From Pseudomonas mangiferae (GTDB lineage Bacteria; Pseudomonadota; Gammaproteobacteria; Pseudomonadales; Pseudomonadaceae), in NCBI RefSeq assembly GCF_007109405.1, contig NZ_VJOY01000009.1:1-64000 (forward strand): a DNA stretch of 64,000 bases, in the 5' to 3' direction. The notes beneath the pieces were generated by a model. It searched no databases, had not been told where the DNA came from, and saw only the letters and a program-made list of their open reading frames with translations. The translations under genes were made by a program, and so were the position numbers. Positions 27,374 to 39,420 of this stretch are shown piece by piece; within the stretch, counting starts at the first letter, position 1, and each line of letters begins with the position of its first letter.

Positions 27374-27419
27374 CCACCACCCCCACTGAGCAGACCGGAA
27401 AGCGGACCGATGTCCACGA

Positions 27420-28295
<876 letters not shown>

Positions 28296-28299
28296 TCAC

Positions 28300-29430
28300 T
28301 CAAAGATCGCCGAAGAAGCGCTTCATCCCCTCGAACCAGTTGCTCGCCTTGGGCGAATGGGACCCGTCGCTCTGCAGGGTCCGGCGAAACTCCTCGAGGA
28401 GCTCGCGCTGGCGCTTATCCAGGTTGACCGGGGTTTCCACCGCGACCCGGCACATCAAGTCGCCGGCGCCACCGCCGCGCACCGGCGCCACACCCTTGCC
28501 GCGCAGGCGGAACAGCTTGCCGGTCTGGGTCGCCTCGGGAATCTTCAGCTTGACCCGACCATCCAGGGTCGGCACTTCCAGCTCGCCGCCCAGCGCCGCG
28601 TCGGCGAAGCTGATGGGCACCTCGCAGTACAGGTGCTTGCCGTCACGCTGGAAGATCGGGTGTTCGCGGACGTTCACCACCACGTACAGGTCGCCCGGCG
28701 GGCCGCCCAGGGTGCCGGCCTCGCCCTCGCCGGACAGACGGATGCGGTCGCCGGTGTCCACGCCCGCCGGCACCTTCACCGACAGGGTCTTGTGTTCCTC
28801 GACGCGCCCCTGGCCGTGGCAAGTACCACAGGGGTCGGCGATCATCTTGCCGGTACCGTGGCAGCGCGGGCAGGTCTGCTGCACGGAGAAGAAGCCCTGC
28901 TGCATGCGCACTTGGCCGATGCCACCGCAGGTGGTGCAGGTGACCGGCGCGGTGCCCTTCTTCGCCCCGCTGCCGTCGCAGGTCTTGCAGGCCACCAGGG
29001 TCGGCACGCGGATGGTGACGGTGGTGCCGCGCACCGCTTCTTCCAGGTCCAGCTCAAGGGTGTAGCGCAGGTCGCTGCCCCGCTGGGCACCACCCCGGGA
29101 ACCGCCACGAGCACCCCCGAAGAAGTCGCTGAAGACGTCGCCGAAGATATCCGAGAAGCTCGCGCCACCCCCGCCGAAGCCCGCTCCGCCGCCGCCCATG
29201 CTGGGGTCGACGCCGGCATGGCCGTACTGGTCGTAGGCCGCGCGCTTGCTGGCGTCGGACAGCACTTCGTAGGCCTCGTTGGCCTCCTTGAACTGTTCCT
29301 CGGCGGACTTATCGTCGGGGTTGCGATCGGGGTGGTACTTCATGGCCAGGCGTCGGTAGGCCTTCTTCAGCTCCGACTCGCTGGCGCCGCGCTCCACACC
29401 GAGCACTTCGTAATAGTCACGTTTAGCCAT
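28300..29430 (-). CDS. dnaJ: Chaperone protein DnaJ
   Basis: The 376-residue Hsp40 partner of DnaK. It has a J domain with the HPD motif ([18 protein letters not shown]), a Gly/Phe-rich linker (~residues 75-115), four CxxCxGxG-type zinc repeats ([32 protein letters not shown]), and C-terminal substrate-binding domains. The start MAKRDYYE at 29430 is conserved. The 123-base gap to dnaK holds GC-rich hairpins (for example ACGCGGG/CCCGCGT at 29473-29494). Confidence 0.97.
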   Translation of the reverse strand: MAKRDYYEVLGVERGASESELKKAYRRLAMKYHPDRNPDDKSAEEQFKEANEAYEVLSDASKRAAYDQYGHAGVDPSMGGGGAGFGGGGASFSDIFGDVFSDFFGGARGGSRGGAQRGSDLRYTLELDLEEAVRGTTVTIRVPTLVACKTCDGSGAKKGTAPVTCTTCGGIGQVRMQQGFFSVQQTCPRCHGTGKMIADPCGTCHGQGRVEEHKTLSVKVPAGVDTGDRIRLSGEGEAGTLGGPPGDLYVVVNVREHPIFQRDGKHLYCEVPISFADAALGGELEVPTLDGRVKLKIPEATQTGKLFRLRGKGVAPVRGGGAGDLMCRVAVETPVNLDKRQRELLEEFRRTLQSDGSHSPKASNWFEGMKRFFGDL

Positions 29431-29553
29431 TCGCTTCATTCACTCTCAAATTCATACCCTCCAGACACGCCGACGCGGGAGCAAGCCCCCGCGTGACGGT
29501 CAGGCCCGTCGCGGACGGACCGTGACGGGCTGGAGCGGAAGCAAGCGTGACGC

Positions 29554-31482
<1,929 letters not shown>

Positions 31483-31584
31483 GCTTCTATCTCTCCCGAA
31501 ACTTTGAATTCGTCGAAGCCCGCCTTACGCGCTTCGGCAGCTTATGTACGCTTGACTCAACAGATGGGGACGCGTCGTCCGTTT

Positions 31585-32148
31585 TCAAGCCTGCTCGTCG
31601 ATGCTGGGCGGCGCTTCCGCCGGCGCTTTGCTGACCACCACCATGGCCGGACGCAGCAGTCGGCCGTTGAGCAGGTAGCCTTTCTGGAACACCTTCAGCA
31701 CGCTGCCAGGCTCGACATGGGTGCTCTCCTCCATGGCCATGGCCTGGTGGTGCTCCGGGTTGAACGGCGCGCCGTGGGGATCGACCTGCTCCAGCTGATG
31801 ACGCTTGAGGGTGTCGAGGAACAGCTTGAGGGTGAGTTCCATGCCCTCGCGAATGGCCTTGCTGGAGGCATCGTCGGAGCTGGTGACCTCCAGGCCGCGC
31901 TCCAGGCTGTCCACCACCGCCAACAGGTCGCCGGCGAATTTCTCCAGGGCGAACTTGTGGGCCTTTTCCACGTCCTGCTCGGCGCGCCGGCGGATGTTCT
32001 GCAGCTCGGCGGCGACGCGCAGGGACTGGTCCTGGGCCGCCGCCAGTTGCTCCTCGAGCACCTGCACGCGGGTCGCCAGATCGTCGCTCGCACCGGTGTC
32101 CGGGGTCGCCTCGGGGTTCTGGTTGTCCAGGATCTGTTCGTCAGCCAT
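31585..32148 (-). CDS. grpE: Nucleotide exchange factor GrpE
   Basis: A 187-residue homodimeric exchange factor for DnaK. A long N-terminal helix ([20 protein letters not shown]) is followed by the conserved [20 protein letters not shown] and the C-terminal beta domain with the [13 protein letters not shown] pattern. MADEQIL at 32148 is the natural start; the frame continues 39 codons across its own promoter. Confidence 0.97.
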   Translation of the reverse strand: MADEQILDNQNPEATPDTGASDDLATRVQVLEEQLAAAQDQSLRVAAELQNIRRRAEQDVEKAHKFALEKFAGDLLAVVDSLERGLEVTSSDDASSKAIREGMELTLKLFLDTLKRHQLEQVDPHGAPFNPEHHQAMAMEESTHVEPGSVLKVFQKGYLLNGRLLRPAMVVVSKAPAEAPPSIDEQA

Positions 32149-32198
32149 GCCTTCCTCCTCTCGAACGGGTGCGGCGCGCTCCGCCGCTTCTGCCCGCC

Positions 32199-32227
32199 TA
32201 TATGGGGACGAATCCACAGGCTTCAAG
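32199..32227 (-). promoter_or_regulatory. Sigma-32 (heat-shock) type promoter of grpE-dnaK-dnaJ
   Basis: On the minus strand CTTGAA (32222-32227) and CCCCATATA (32199-32207) are separated by 14 bases, matching the RpoH consensus CTTGAA-N13-15-CCCCATnTA. It lies 51 bases upstream of the grpE start. Confidence 0.88.
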
Positions 32228-32292
32228 GGGCCTTGCACAGCACCCAGGCCAGGGGCGAGCGACAACGGGACCGGGCGTTCCGTCGGGGGCGG

Positions 32293-32327
32293 TTGACGAC
32301 GCCAGGCAACACTGTATAAATACCCAG
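32293..32327 (+). promoter_or_regulatory. recN promoter with overlapping LexA box
   Basis: TTGACG (32293-32298) and TATAAA (32315-32320) are 16 bases apart. CTGTATAAATACCCAG (32312-32327) fits the CTG-N10-CAG SOS box and covers the -10 element, so LexA binding would block RNA polymerase. recN follows 24 bases later. Confidence 0.88.
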
Positions 32328-32351
32328 CAACACGCGAAATGGAGTGCCGTC

Positions 32352-34025
32352 ATGCTGGTTCATCTCTCCGTTCACAACTACGCCATCGTCGAGCACCTGG
32401 ACCTGGAGCTGTCCAGCGGCATGACGGTGATCACCGGCGAGACCGGCGCGGGCAAGTCCATCATGCTCGACGCCCTCGGGCTGACCCTCGGCGGCCGCGC
32501 CGACAGCGGCGCGGTCCGCCCCGGCGCCGACAAGGCGGACATCCTGGCCAGCTTCGACCTGAGCGCCATCCCCGAGGCCCGGGCCTGGCTGAGCGAACGC
32601 GACCTGGATGGCGACGGCCCGTGCATCCTGCGCCGGGTGATCACCGCGGAAGGGCGCTCCCGCGCCTACATCAATGGCGCCCCCTGCCCCCAGGGCGACC
32701 TTCGCAGCCTCGGCGAGCTGCTCATCGATATCCACAGCCAGCATGAACACCAGTCGCTGCTCAAGCCGGAGACCCACCGGCGCCTGCTGGACGAATTCGC
32801 CGGCGCCAGCGAACTCGCCCGCCAGGTCCACCTGGCGGCACAGCGCTGGCGCCAGACCCGCCAGGAGCTGGAGCGCCTGTCCAGCGCGGGCGACGAGCAG
32901 CGCGCCCGCCACCAGTTGCTCAGCTACCAACTGGACGAGCTGGAGAACCTGGGCCTGGGCGAGAACGAACTGGTTCGTCTGGAACAGGAACACAAGACCC
33001 TCACCCAGTCCGGCCAGGTACTCGGTGCCTGCCGGCAGGTATTGGACCTGTGCAGCGAGAGCGACGCGGGCAATGTCCTGTCGGTGCTTGGCTCCAGCCT
33101 GCAGCGCCTGAGCACCTTCCAGGACCAGCCCGGCGCGCTCGGCGAGGCCTTCGGCCTGCTCACCAGCGCGCAGATCCAGGTGGAGGAAGCCGTCAGCGAG
33201 CTCAATCGCTTCGTCGACGGCTTCGAGGCCGACCCCCAGCGCCAGATGCAGGTGGAGGAACGCCTCGACGCCCTCTATACCCTCGCCCGCAAGCATCGCG
33301 TCCAGCCCGACGAGCTGGGGGAATTGCAGAAACGCCTGCAGGCCGAACTGGAAACCCTGAACGCCGACGACCAGGCCGCCGAACGCCTGGCCGACGAACT
33401 CATCGCCTACGAACGCCACTACCGGGAAAAAGCCGGCGAACTCAGCGCCCTGCGCCAGGAGGCCGCGGCTCGGCTGGCCTCCGCCGTGGAGCAGGAAATG
33501 CAACACCTGGGCATGCCGGGCGGCCGCCTGAGCATCGAGCTGCGTGAACTGCCGGGCGGCGATCCCCAGCCCCAGGGCCTGGAGAACGTCGAGTTCCTGG
33601 TCAGCGCCAACCCCGGGCAACCCCTCAAGGGGCTGGCCAAGGTCGCGTCGGGAGGCGAGCTGTCGCGCATCAGCCTGGCCATCCAGGTGATCACCGCGCA
33701 GACCTCCCGGGTTCCGACCCTGGTGTTCGACGAGGTGGACGTCGGCATCGGCGGGCCGACCGCCGAGGTGGTCGGGCAACTGCTGCGCCGCCTGGGCGAA
33801 CGCGGCCAGGTGCTCACCGTGACCCACCTGCCCCAGGTCGCCGCACAGGGCCATCACCACCTGTTCGTGCACAAGGAGCGTGGCAGCGCGGAGACCCGCA
33901 CTGCTGTCGCGTCGCTCAAGGACGGGGCACGGGTGGAAGAGATCGCCCGCATGCTCGGTGGCGTGGACATGACCCGCGAATCCCTGGCCCACGCCCGCAA
34001 GATGGTGGCCAGCGCCAGCATTTGA
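32352..34025 (+). CDS. recN: DNA repair protein RecN
   Basis: A 557-residue SMC-like ATPase for double-strand-break repair. Walker A GETGAGKS is at residues 29-36. Coiled coils flank the middle region, and the C-terminal ABC signature KVASGGELSRISLA is followed by Walker B TLVFDEVDVGIGG. It is typically the most strongly SOS-induced repair gene; the LexA box upstream agrees. The start MLVHLSVHNYAI gives the family length. It converges on fur through a shared terminator. Confidence 0.98.
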   Translation: MLVHLSVHNYAIVEHLDLELSSGMTVITGETGAGKSIMLDALGLTLGGRADSGAVRPGADKADILASFDLSAIPEARAWLSERDLDGDGPCILRRVITAEGRSRAYINGAPCPQGDLRSLGELLIDIHSQHEHQSLLKPETHRRLLDEFAGASELARQVHLAAQRWRQTRQELERLSSAGDEQRARHQLLSYQLDELENLGLGENELVRLEQEHKTLTQSGQVLGACRQVLDLCSESDAGNVLSVLGSSLQRLSTFQDQPGALGEAFGLLTSAQIQVEEAVSELNRFVDGFEADPQRQMQVEERLDALYTLARKHRVQPDELGELQKRLQAELETLNADDQAAERLADELIAYERHYREKAGELSALRQEAAARLASAVEQEMQHLGMPGGRLSIELRELPGGDPQPQGLENVEFLVSANPGQPLKGLAKVASGGELSRISLAIQVITAQTSRVPTLVFDEVDVGIGGPTAEVVGQLLRRLGERGQVLTVTHLPQVAAQGHHHLFVHKERGSAETRTAVASLKDGARVEEIARMLGGVDMTRESLAHARKMVASASI

Positions 34026-34039
34026 ATGGGCAATCGCGC

Positions 34040-34073
34040 ATGAAAAACGGCGACCGAGGTCGCCGTTTTTCAT
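34040..34073. terminator. Bidirectional terminator between recN and fur
   Basis: A 15-bp stem ATGAAAAACGGCGAC / GTCGCCGTTTTTCAT with a 4-base loop and A/T tracts on both sides separates the two converging genes. Confidence 0.92.
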
Positions 34074-34089
34074 GATCCGAAGGAAAGCA

Positions 34090-34494
34090 TCACTTGCGCT
34101 TGCGGACGTACAGCACGAGATTGTGATCCACCAGCTCGAAGCCGTGCTCCTTGACGATTTCCCGCTGGCGCTTTTCGATCTCCGTGTCGAAGAATTCGAT
34201 CACCTCGCCACTGTCGACGCACACCATATGGTCGTGGTGGCCGCCGTCCGCCAGCTCGAACACCGCGTGGCCGCCATCGAAGTTGTGACGAACCACCAGG
34301 CCGGCTGCCTCGAATTGGGTGAGCACCCGGTAGACGGTGGCCAAGCCCACGTCCTCGCCCGCATCCATCAGCGCCTTGTAGACGTCCTCCGCGCTCATGT
34401 GGCGTTGTTCGGTGGAGTCCAGCATCTGCAGGATCTTGACCCGTGGCAGGGTCACCTTGAGGCCGGCTTTACGCAGTTCGTTATTTTCAACCAT
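34090..34494 (-). CDS. fur: Ferric uptake regulator Fur
   Basis: A 134-residue iron-responsive repressor. It has an N-terminal winged helix (GLKVTLPRVKILQML, DVGLATVYRVLTQFEAAGLV) and a C-terminal dimer/metal domain with the HHDHMVCVDSGEVIEF site. The two CxxC motifs of E. coli Fur are absent, as in P. aeruginosa Fur. MVENNELRKAG at 34494 is the start. It is divergent from bamE/omlA; in P. aeruginosa the two promoters overlap. Confidence 0.97.
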   Translation of the reverse strand: MVENNELRKAGLKVTLPRVKILQMLDSTEQRHMSAEDVYKALMDAGEDVGLATVYRVLTQFEAAGLVVRHNFDGGHAVFELADGGHHDHMVCVDSGEVIEFFDTEIEKRQREIVKEHGFELVDHNLVLYVRKRK

Positions 34495-34593
34495 GGTCAG
34501 CTTTCTCATGGAAGGCGGCTTTCGCAGCTTCCCTCAATACGGGTATGATCGGGCTTTAATTTGCCCAGCCAAGATAGTGGAAGTCACCCACCG

Positions 34594-35118
34594 ATGCAAA
34601 ACACCAAGCTCCTGCTGGCCAGCCTGACCTTCACCGGTCTGGTCGCACTTGCCGGTTGCTCGTTCCCCGGCGTTTACAAGATCGACATCCAGCAGGGCAA
34701 CGTCGTGACGCAGGACATGATAGACCAGTTGAAGCCTGGAATGACCCGCCGGCAAGTGCGGTTTATCATGGGCAACCCGCTGATCACCGACACCTTCCAC
34801 GCCAACCGCTGGGACTACCTCTACAGCATCCAGCCGGGTGGCGGTAAGCGGCAGCAGGAACGCGTCAGCCTGATGTTCGACGGAAACGACCAGTTGGTCG
34901 GCCTCAATGGCGATTTCATGCCAGGCGTCAGCCGCGACGAAGCGATCCTCGGCGAAGACAATGGCACCAGCGTGTCCCCGCCGCAGCATCAGGATCAGCA
35001 GAAGCCCGAAGAGCCCGCCAAGCCTGGCTCGTTGCTGGACCAGATCCAGCGCGATGTGGACGACGTGAAGCCGGTGCCGATCCCGACGCCCGAGCCACTG
35101 GAAACCAGCCCGCAGTAA
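34594..35118 (+). CDS. bamE: Outer-membrane assembly lipoprotein BamE (OmlA)
   Basis: A 174-residue lipoprotein. The signal peptide ends in lipobox LAGC (Cys22). The SmpA/OmlA domain spans [20 protein letters not shown] to [13 protein letters not shown], and a proline-rich tail is typical of the Pseudomonas form. It belongs to the BAM complex that inserts beta-barrels. A TATGAT -10-like element lies at 34545-34550 in the fur-bamE gap. A terminator follows. Confidence 0.95.
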   Translation: MQNTKLLLASLTFTGLVALAGCSFPGVYKIDIQQGNVVTQDMIDQLKPGMTRRQVRFIMGNPLITDTFHANRWDYLYSIQPGGGKRQQERVSLMFDGNDQLVGLNGDFMPGVSRDEAILGEDNGTSVSPPQHQDQQKPEEPAKPGSLLDQIQRDVDDVKPVPIPTPEPLETSPQ

Positions 35119-35122
35119 ACAG

Positions 35123-35147
35123 AAAACCCGGCCACTCGCCGGGTTTT
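35123..35147 (+). terminator. Terminator after bamE
   Basis: A 10-bp stem AAAACCCGGC / GCCGGGTTTT with a 5-base loop ends in a T run. It starts 5 bases after the bamE stop and may also serve the converging rnfH. Confidence 0.9.
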
Positions 35148-35187
35148 TCGTTTCCACCATCCGCCAGGTTCGCTGCGAACCGCGTCG

Positions 35188-35493
35188 TTACCGCCTGGCC
35201 TCGGCCGCTCGCGCGGCGCGCTGCTTGCGCACGTCCTTGGGATCCGCGAGCAGTGGCCGGTACAGCTCTACCCGTTCCCCTGCCTGCAGCACCCGCTCCT
35301 CCGGCTTGGCCACACGCTTGCCATGGATGCCGAGAGGGCATGCCGAAGGGTCGAGATCGGGCGCCTGCATTGTCAGTCCGGCGAGCACGGCCGCCTGCCG
35401 CGCGGTGGTACCGGGCGGGACGTCGAGGGCGACCAGCCACTGGCGATCCGGCAGGGCATAGGCCACCTCGATGGCCAGCCCGGGCTTAGCCAT
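35188..35493 (-). CDS. rnfH: RnfH family ubiquitin-like protein
   Basis: A 101-residue member of the RnfH/YfjF group (IEVAYALPDRQWLVALDVPPG, then GIHGKRVAKPEERVLQAGERVELYRPLLADPK), a beta-grasp fold paired genomically with ratA. It overlaps the ratA end by 8 bases, so the two are co-translated. The biochemical role is unresolved. Confidence 0.93.
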   Translation of the reverse strand: MAKPGLAIEVAYALPDRQWLVALDVPPGTTARQAAVLAGLTMQAPDLDPSACPLGIHGKRVAKPEERVLQAGERVELYRPLLADPKDVRKQRAARAAEARR

Positions 35494-35920
35494 AGAGCTG
35501 CTTGGCCCGCTGGCAGAAGGCGTCGACCATGGTATTGGCGGCCTGGGTGAACAACGGCCCGAGGGTCGCCTTGACCAGGGTCCCGGCGTAATCGAAATCC
35601 AGATCGAGGCTGATCTTGCAGGCTTTCTCGCCCAGGGACTTGAACTGCCACTGCCCCTGGAAGTGGGTGAACGGGCCTTCGTCCAGGTTTAGGGTGATGG
35701 CGCTGCCCGGCACGAGGGTGTTGCGGGTGATGAAACGCTGGCTGATCCCGGCCTTGCCCACGGTGAGGCTGGCGCGCATGTGCTCGGGGCTCGACTCCAG
35801 CACTTCGCTGGCGGAACACCAGGGCAGGAATTCCGGGTAGCGCGCCACGTCGTTGACCAGGTCGTACAGCGCTTGCGCCGGATAGGGCAGCAGCGCCGAA
35901 CGCTGGATATGCGTGCTCAT
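35486..35920 (-). CDS. ratA: RatA-type START/SRPBCC domain protein
   Basis: A 144-residue polyketide-cyclase/START-fold protein ([53 protein letters not shown]). E. coli RatA blocks 70S formation, and mitochondrial relatives bind coenzyme Q; which role applies here is not known. It is divergent from smpB and upstream of rnfH, the conserved trio. Confidence 0.93.
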   Translation of the reverse strand: MSTHIQRSALLPYPAQALYDLVNDVARYPEFLPWCSASEVLESSPEHMRASLTVGKAGISQRFITRNTLVPGSAITLNLDEGPFTHFQGQWQFKSLGEKACKISLDLDFDYAGTLVKATLGPLFTQAANTMVDAFCQRAKQLYG

Positions 35921-36088
35921 AAGGCTTCTCCTCGCTCGTGCGGCGCGCGCCGGAGCGGCGGGACGACCGCAGCCCGCGAGCTGCTACCCGCCAACGCAAA
36001 GCAGGCATTGTCCGGGATTCACCGGACGCGCTCAAGGTATAACGCCACCGTAGCCGCGTCGCAGGCGACTCCCTATAATGCGGCGCCT

Positions 36089-36565
36089 ATGGCCAAGCAA
36101 AAGAAAGCCCCGCAGGGCAACATCGCGCAAAACAAGAAAGCGCTGCATGACTACTTCGTCGAGCAGAAATTCGAGGCGGGCATGGCCCTGGCCGGCTGGG
36201 AAGTGAAAAGCCTCCGCGCCGGCAAGGCACAGCTGGTGGACAGCTACGTCCTGCTCAAGGACGGCGAAGCCTGGCTCATGGGCTGCCACATCACGCCCCT
36301 GACCACCGCCAGCACCCACGTCATCGCCGACCCCATCCGCACCCGCAAGCTGCTGCTCAACAAGCGCGAACTGGGCAAGCTATTCGGCGCCGTGCAGCAG
36401 AAGGGCTACACCTGCATCGCCCTATCGCTGTACTGGAAGAAGCACCTGATCAAGTGCGAGATCGCCCTGGGCAAGGGCAAGAAGGAATTCGACAAGCGTC
36501 ACACCGAGAAAGAGCGTGACGCCGACCGCGAAGTCCAGCGCGCCATGCGCAAGGAAAAGGCCTGA
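36089..36565 (+). CDS. smpB: SsrA-binding protein SmpB
   Basis: A 158-residue OB-fold protein that carries tmRNA to stalled ribosomes. It shows [29 protein letters not shown] and the basic C-terminal tail ([18 protein letters not shown]) that enters the empty mRNA channel. A TATAAT at 36074-36079 suggests a very short leader. Its RNA partner ssrA lies 10.8 kb downstream. Confidence 0.97.
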   Translation: MAKQKKAPQGNIAQNKKALHDYFVEQKFEAGMALAGWEVKSLRAGKAQLVDSYVLLKDGEAWLMGCHITPLTTASTHVIADPIRTRKLLLNKRELGKLFGAVQQKGYTCIALSLYWKKHLIKCEIALGKGKKEFDKRHTEKERDADREVQRAMRKEKA

Positions 36566-36605
36566 TCCTTCCGCGGCCGCCCTCACGCGACCGCCGCCCC
36601 TGGCG

Positions 36606-37373
36606 TCAGAGCCCCTGACGCCGCTGGGAGCGTGCCATCCGCAGCGCCTCCTCCTGCACCTCCGCCAACACCTCCTGCACGTAGTCGATGTGACGCTGGG
36701 AAATCACTCGCGCCTCTTCCGCCCGCCCCTCGATGATGGCGTCGAACAGCGCCCGGTGCTGGCGCAGCAGCATGTCCCGGGTCTCGCTGCGCTGCTCGTA
36801 CATGCCGCCGATATTGGTCACCACGTTGCGCTTGAGCAGGTCGAACAACCCGCGGATGGTGTGCAGCAGCACCGCGTTGTGGCTGGCCTCGGCGATGGCC
36901 AGGTGGAAGCGAGCATCGGCCGCGCCCTCCTCCGCCCGGGTGACCTCGCCCTGCCGCTCGTAACAGGCCTGCAACGCCTCGAAGGCCTCGCGCAGGCGCT
37001 GGTGGTCCACCGGCGTCGCCCGCAAGGCGGCGTAGTAGGCGCAGGACCCCTCCAGGGTATGGCGAAATTCCAGCAGGTCGCGCTGAGCCTCCGGGCTGCC
37101 TTCCAGCAAGTGCAGCAGCGGGTCGCTGAAGCTGGCCCCCAGGGAGGCGGCGACGTAGTTGCCCCCGCCCTGCCGGCTGACCAGCAACCCCTTGGCCACC
37201 AGTTTCTGGATCGCCTCCCGCAGCGACGGCCGCGAGACGCCGAACTGTTCCGCCAGCGCTCGCTCCGCCGGTAGCCGCTCGCCGGGCTTCAGCGTGCCCT
37301 CGAGGATCATCGCTTCTAGCTGCGTAACGATGTCATCCGACAGACGGCGCTGACGAATCTGGTCGAACCCCAT
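36606..37373 (-). CDS. lldR: Lactate-responsive FadR-type regulator LldR
   Basis: A 255-residue GntR/FadR-family repressor. It has a winged helix (LKPGERLPAERALAEQFGVSRPSLREAIQKL) and an FCD ligand domain (~residues 90-230, with the FHLAIAEASHN metal-site helix). It is divergent from lldP with a perfect FadR-family operator between. In Pseudomonas LldR represses lldP-lldD-dld until D- or L-lactate binds. The start MGFDQIRQRRL at 37373 gives the family size. Confidence 0.93.
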   Translation of the reverse strand: MGFDQIRQRRLSDDIVTQLEAMILEGTLKPGERLPAERALAEQFGVSRPSLREAIQKLVAKGLLVSRQGGGNYVAASLGASFSDPLLHLLEGSPEAQRDLLEFRHTLEGSCAYYAALRATPVDHQRLREAFEALQACYERQGEVTRAEEGAADARFHLAIAEASHNAVLLHTIRGLFDLLKRNVVTNIGGMYEQRSETRDMLLRQHRALFDAIIEGRAEEARVISQRHIDYVQEVLAEVQEEALRMARSQRRQGL

Positions 37374-37508
37374 GCGTATTCCTCTTCCCTGCGCGAACCC
37401 CGCGCCCCTCTCTGGATTGGTCTTCTCGGCCCCCGTCAGCCAGCACTGTCTGCGCACACCCCAGCCCTCAAGGGAACGGGCGTGAGACCAAAGTCGTAGT
37501 GCGGCAAT

Positions 37509-37537
37509 TTGACAGCCATGGACCTGACTCTTACTCT
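37509..37537 (+). promoter_or_regulatory. Candidate lldP promoter
   Basis: TTGACA (37509-37514) and TACTCT (37532-37537) are spaced by 17 bases. The expected transcript start near 37544 puts the LldR dyad at about +10 to +28, a roadblock position. Confidence 0.6.
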
Positions 37538-37553
37538 GAGCCGTCGCCATTGT

Positions 37554-37572
37554 AAATTGGTCTTACCAATTT
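37554..37572. promoter_or_regulatory. LldR operator
   Basis: AAATTGGTCTTACCAATTT is a perfect 8-3-8 dyad with the core TTGGT-N3-ACCAA known for LldR and the TnGT-N3-ACnA FadR-family rule. It lies between divergent lldR and lldP. Confidence 0.88.
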
Positions 37573-37617
37573 ATTCAATAGCCGGATGGCACACGATGCC
37601 GTCCCGACAGGCATTCC

Positions 37618-37625
37618 AACAACAA
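37618..37625 (+). promoter_or_regulatory. Hfq/Crc (CA) motif upstream of lldP
   Basis: AACAACAA, matching AAnAAnAA, lies directly before the CAGGAG ribosome-binding site of lldP. In Pseudomonas such sites recruit Hfq-Crc to block translation during growth on preferred carbon sources. Confidence 0.6.
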
Positions 37626-37641
37626 TCAGGAGCCTCCCTCC

Positions 37642-39300
37642 ATGCAAGCCTGGCAACAGTTGTATGCACCGCTTGGCAGCCTCGGCCTCTCCGCACTGGT
37701 CGCCGTCATCCCGATCGTCTTCTTCTTCCTGGCGCTGGCGGTGTTCCGCATGAAGGGCTACCTCGCCGGCACCCTGACTCTGGCACTGGCCCTGGGCGTC
37801 GCCATCGTCGCCTTCGGCATGCCGGCCGACATGGCGCTGGCGGCCGCCGGCTACGGCTTCGCCTACGGCCTGTGGCCCATCGCGTGGATCATCGTCGCCG
37901 CGGTGTTCCTCTACAAACTCACGGTCAAGAGCGGCCAGTTCGAAGTGATCCGCAGCTCGGTGCTGTCCATCACCGGCGACCAGCGCCTGCAGGTGCTGCT
38001 GATCGGCTTTTCCTTCGGCGCTTTCCTCGAAGGTGCGGCCGGCTTCGGCGCCCCCGTGGCGATCACCGCCGCGCTGCTGGTGGGCCTGGGCTTCAACCCG
38101 CTGTACGCGGCCGGGCTCTGTCTGATCGCCAATACCGCGCCGGTGGCCTTCGGCGCCCTGGGCATCCCGATCATCGTCGCCGGCCAGGTGACCGGCATCG
38201 ACGCCTTCAAGATCGGCGCCATGACCGGTCGCCAGTTGCCGCTGCTGTCGATCATCGTGCCGTTCTGGCTGGTCGCCATGATGGACGGCTGGCGCGGCGT
38301 GCGGGAGACCTGGCCGGCCGCCCTGGTGGCGGGCGCCAGCTTCGCGGTGACCCAGTACTTCACCTCCAACTTCATCGGCCCGGAACTGCCGGACATCACC
38401 TCGGCCCTGGTCAGCCTGATCTGCCTGGCGCTGTTCCTGAAGGTCTGGCAACCGGCCACCTCCCGCGCCGCCCAGGGCGCCGGCGAAGCCGCGGTGGTCA
38501 CCGGCGCCACGGCGACACCCTACAGCGTCGGGCAGATCCTCAAGGCCTGGTCGCCGTTCCTGGTGCTCACCGTGCTGGTCATGGTCTGGACCCTGAAGCC
38601 GTTCAAGGCGTTGTTCGCCCCCGGCGGCGCGCTGGAGAGCTGGGTGTTCATGTTCGCCATCCCGCACCTGGACCAGTTGGTGCTGAAGGTCGCGCCCATC
38701 GCCGCCGCTCCGACGCCCATCGCCGCGGTCTTCAAACTGGACCCGGTCTCCGCCACCGGCACCGCGATCTTCTTATCCGCGGTGGTCTCGATGCTGATCC
38801 TGCGCATCACGCCGAAGATTGGTCTGACCACCTTCCGCGACACCCTGGTGGAGCTGAAGCTGCCGATCCTGTCCATCGGCATGGTGCTGGCCTTCGCCTT
38901 CGTCACCAACTATTCGGGCATGTCCACCACCCTGGCGCTGGTCCTGGCCGGAACCGGCGTGGCCTTCCCGTTCTTCTCGCCGTTCCTTGGCTGGCTGGGG
39001 GTGTTCCTGACCGGATCGGATACCTCGTCCAACGCCCTGTTCAGCTCCCTGCAGGCGACCACCGCGCACCAGATCGGGGTCAACGACACCCTGCTGGTGG
39101 CCGCCAACACCAGCGGTGGCGTGACCGGCAAGATGATCTCCCCGCAGTCCATCGCCGTGGCCTGCGCCGCCACCGGCATGGTGGGCAAGGAATCGGACCT
39201 GTTCCGCTTCACCCTCAAGCACAGCCTGCTGTTCGCCGCCATGGTGGGCCTGATTACCCTGGCCCAGGCCTACGTGTTCACCGGCATGCTGGTGCATTGA
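37642..39300 (+). CDS. lldP: L-lactate permease
   Basis: A 552-residue LctP-family proton/lactate symporter with about 12-14 hydrophobic helices and the conserved [21 protein letters not shown] near residue 130. It imports L- and D-lactate and glycolate. It heads the lldP-lldD-dld operon; AGGAG precedes the start. Confidence 0.97.
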   Translation: MQAWQQLYAPLGSLGLSALVAVIPIVFFFLALAVFRMKGYLAGTLTLALALGVAIVAFGMPADMALAAAGYGFAYGLWPIAWIIVAAVFLYKLTVKSGQFEVIRSSVLSITGDQRLQVLLIGFSFGAFLEGAAGFGAPVAITAALLVGLGFNPLYAAGLCLIANTAPVAFGALGIPIIVAGQVTGIDAFKIGAMTGRQLPLLSIIVPFWLVAMMDGWRGVRETWPAALVAGASFAVTQYFTSNFIGPELPDITSALVSLICLALFLKVWQPATSRAAQGAGEAAVVTGATATPYSVGQILKAWSPFLVLTVLVMVWTLKPFKALFAPGGALESWVFMFAIPHLDQLVLKVAPIAAAPTPIAAVFKLDPVSATGTAIFLSAVVSMLILRITPKIGLTTFRDTLVELKLPILSIGMVLAFAFVTNYSGMSTTLALVLAGTGVAFPFFSPFLGWLGVFLTGSDTSSNALFSSLQATTAHQIGVNDTLLVAANTSGGVTGKMISPQSIAVACAATGMVGKESDLFRFTLKHSLLFAAMVGLITLAQAYVFTGMLVH

Positions 39301-39420
39301 GTCGCCGGCCGGGCACCCCCGCCACGGGTGCCCGGTCGAACCGTTTTCGCCGGCGCCGCCCCGCGGCGCTTCGTTCAACCCGAGCCGCCCCGGGCCGCTC
39401 CTCCACTCGGTGTGAATCCC

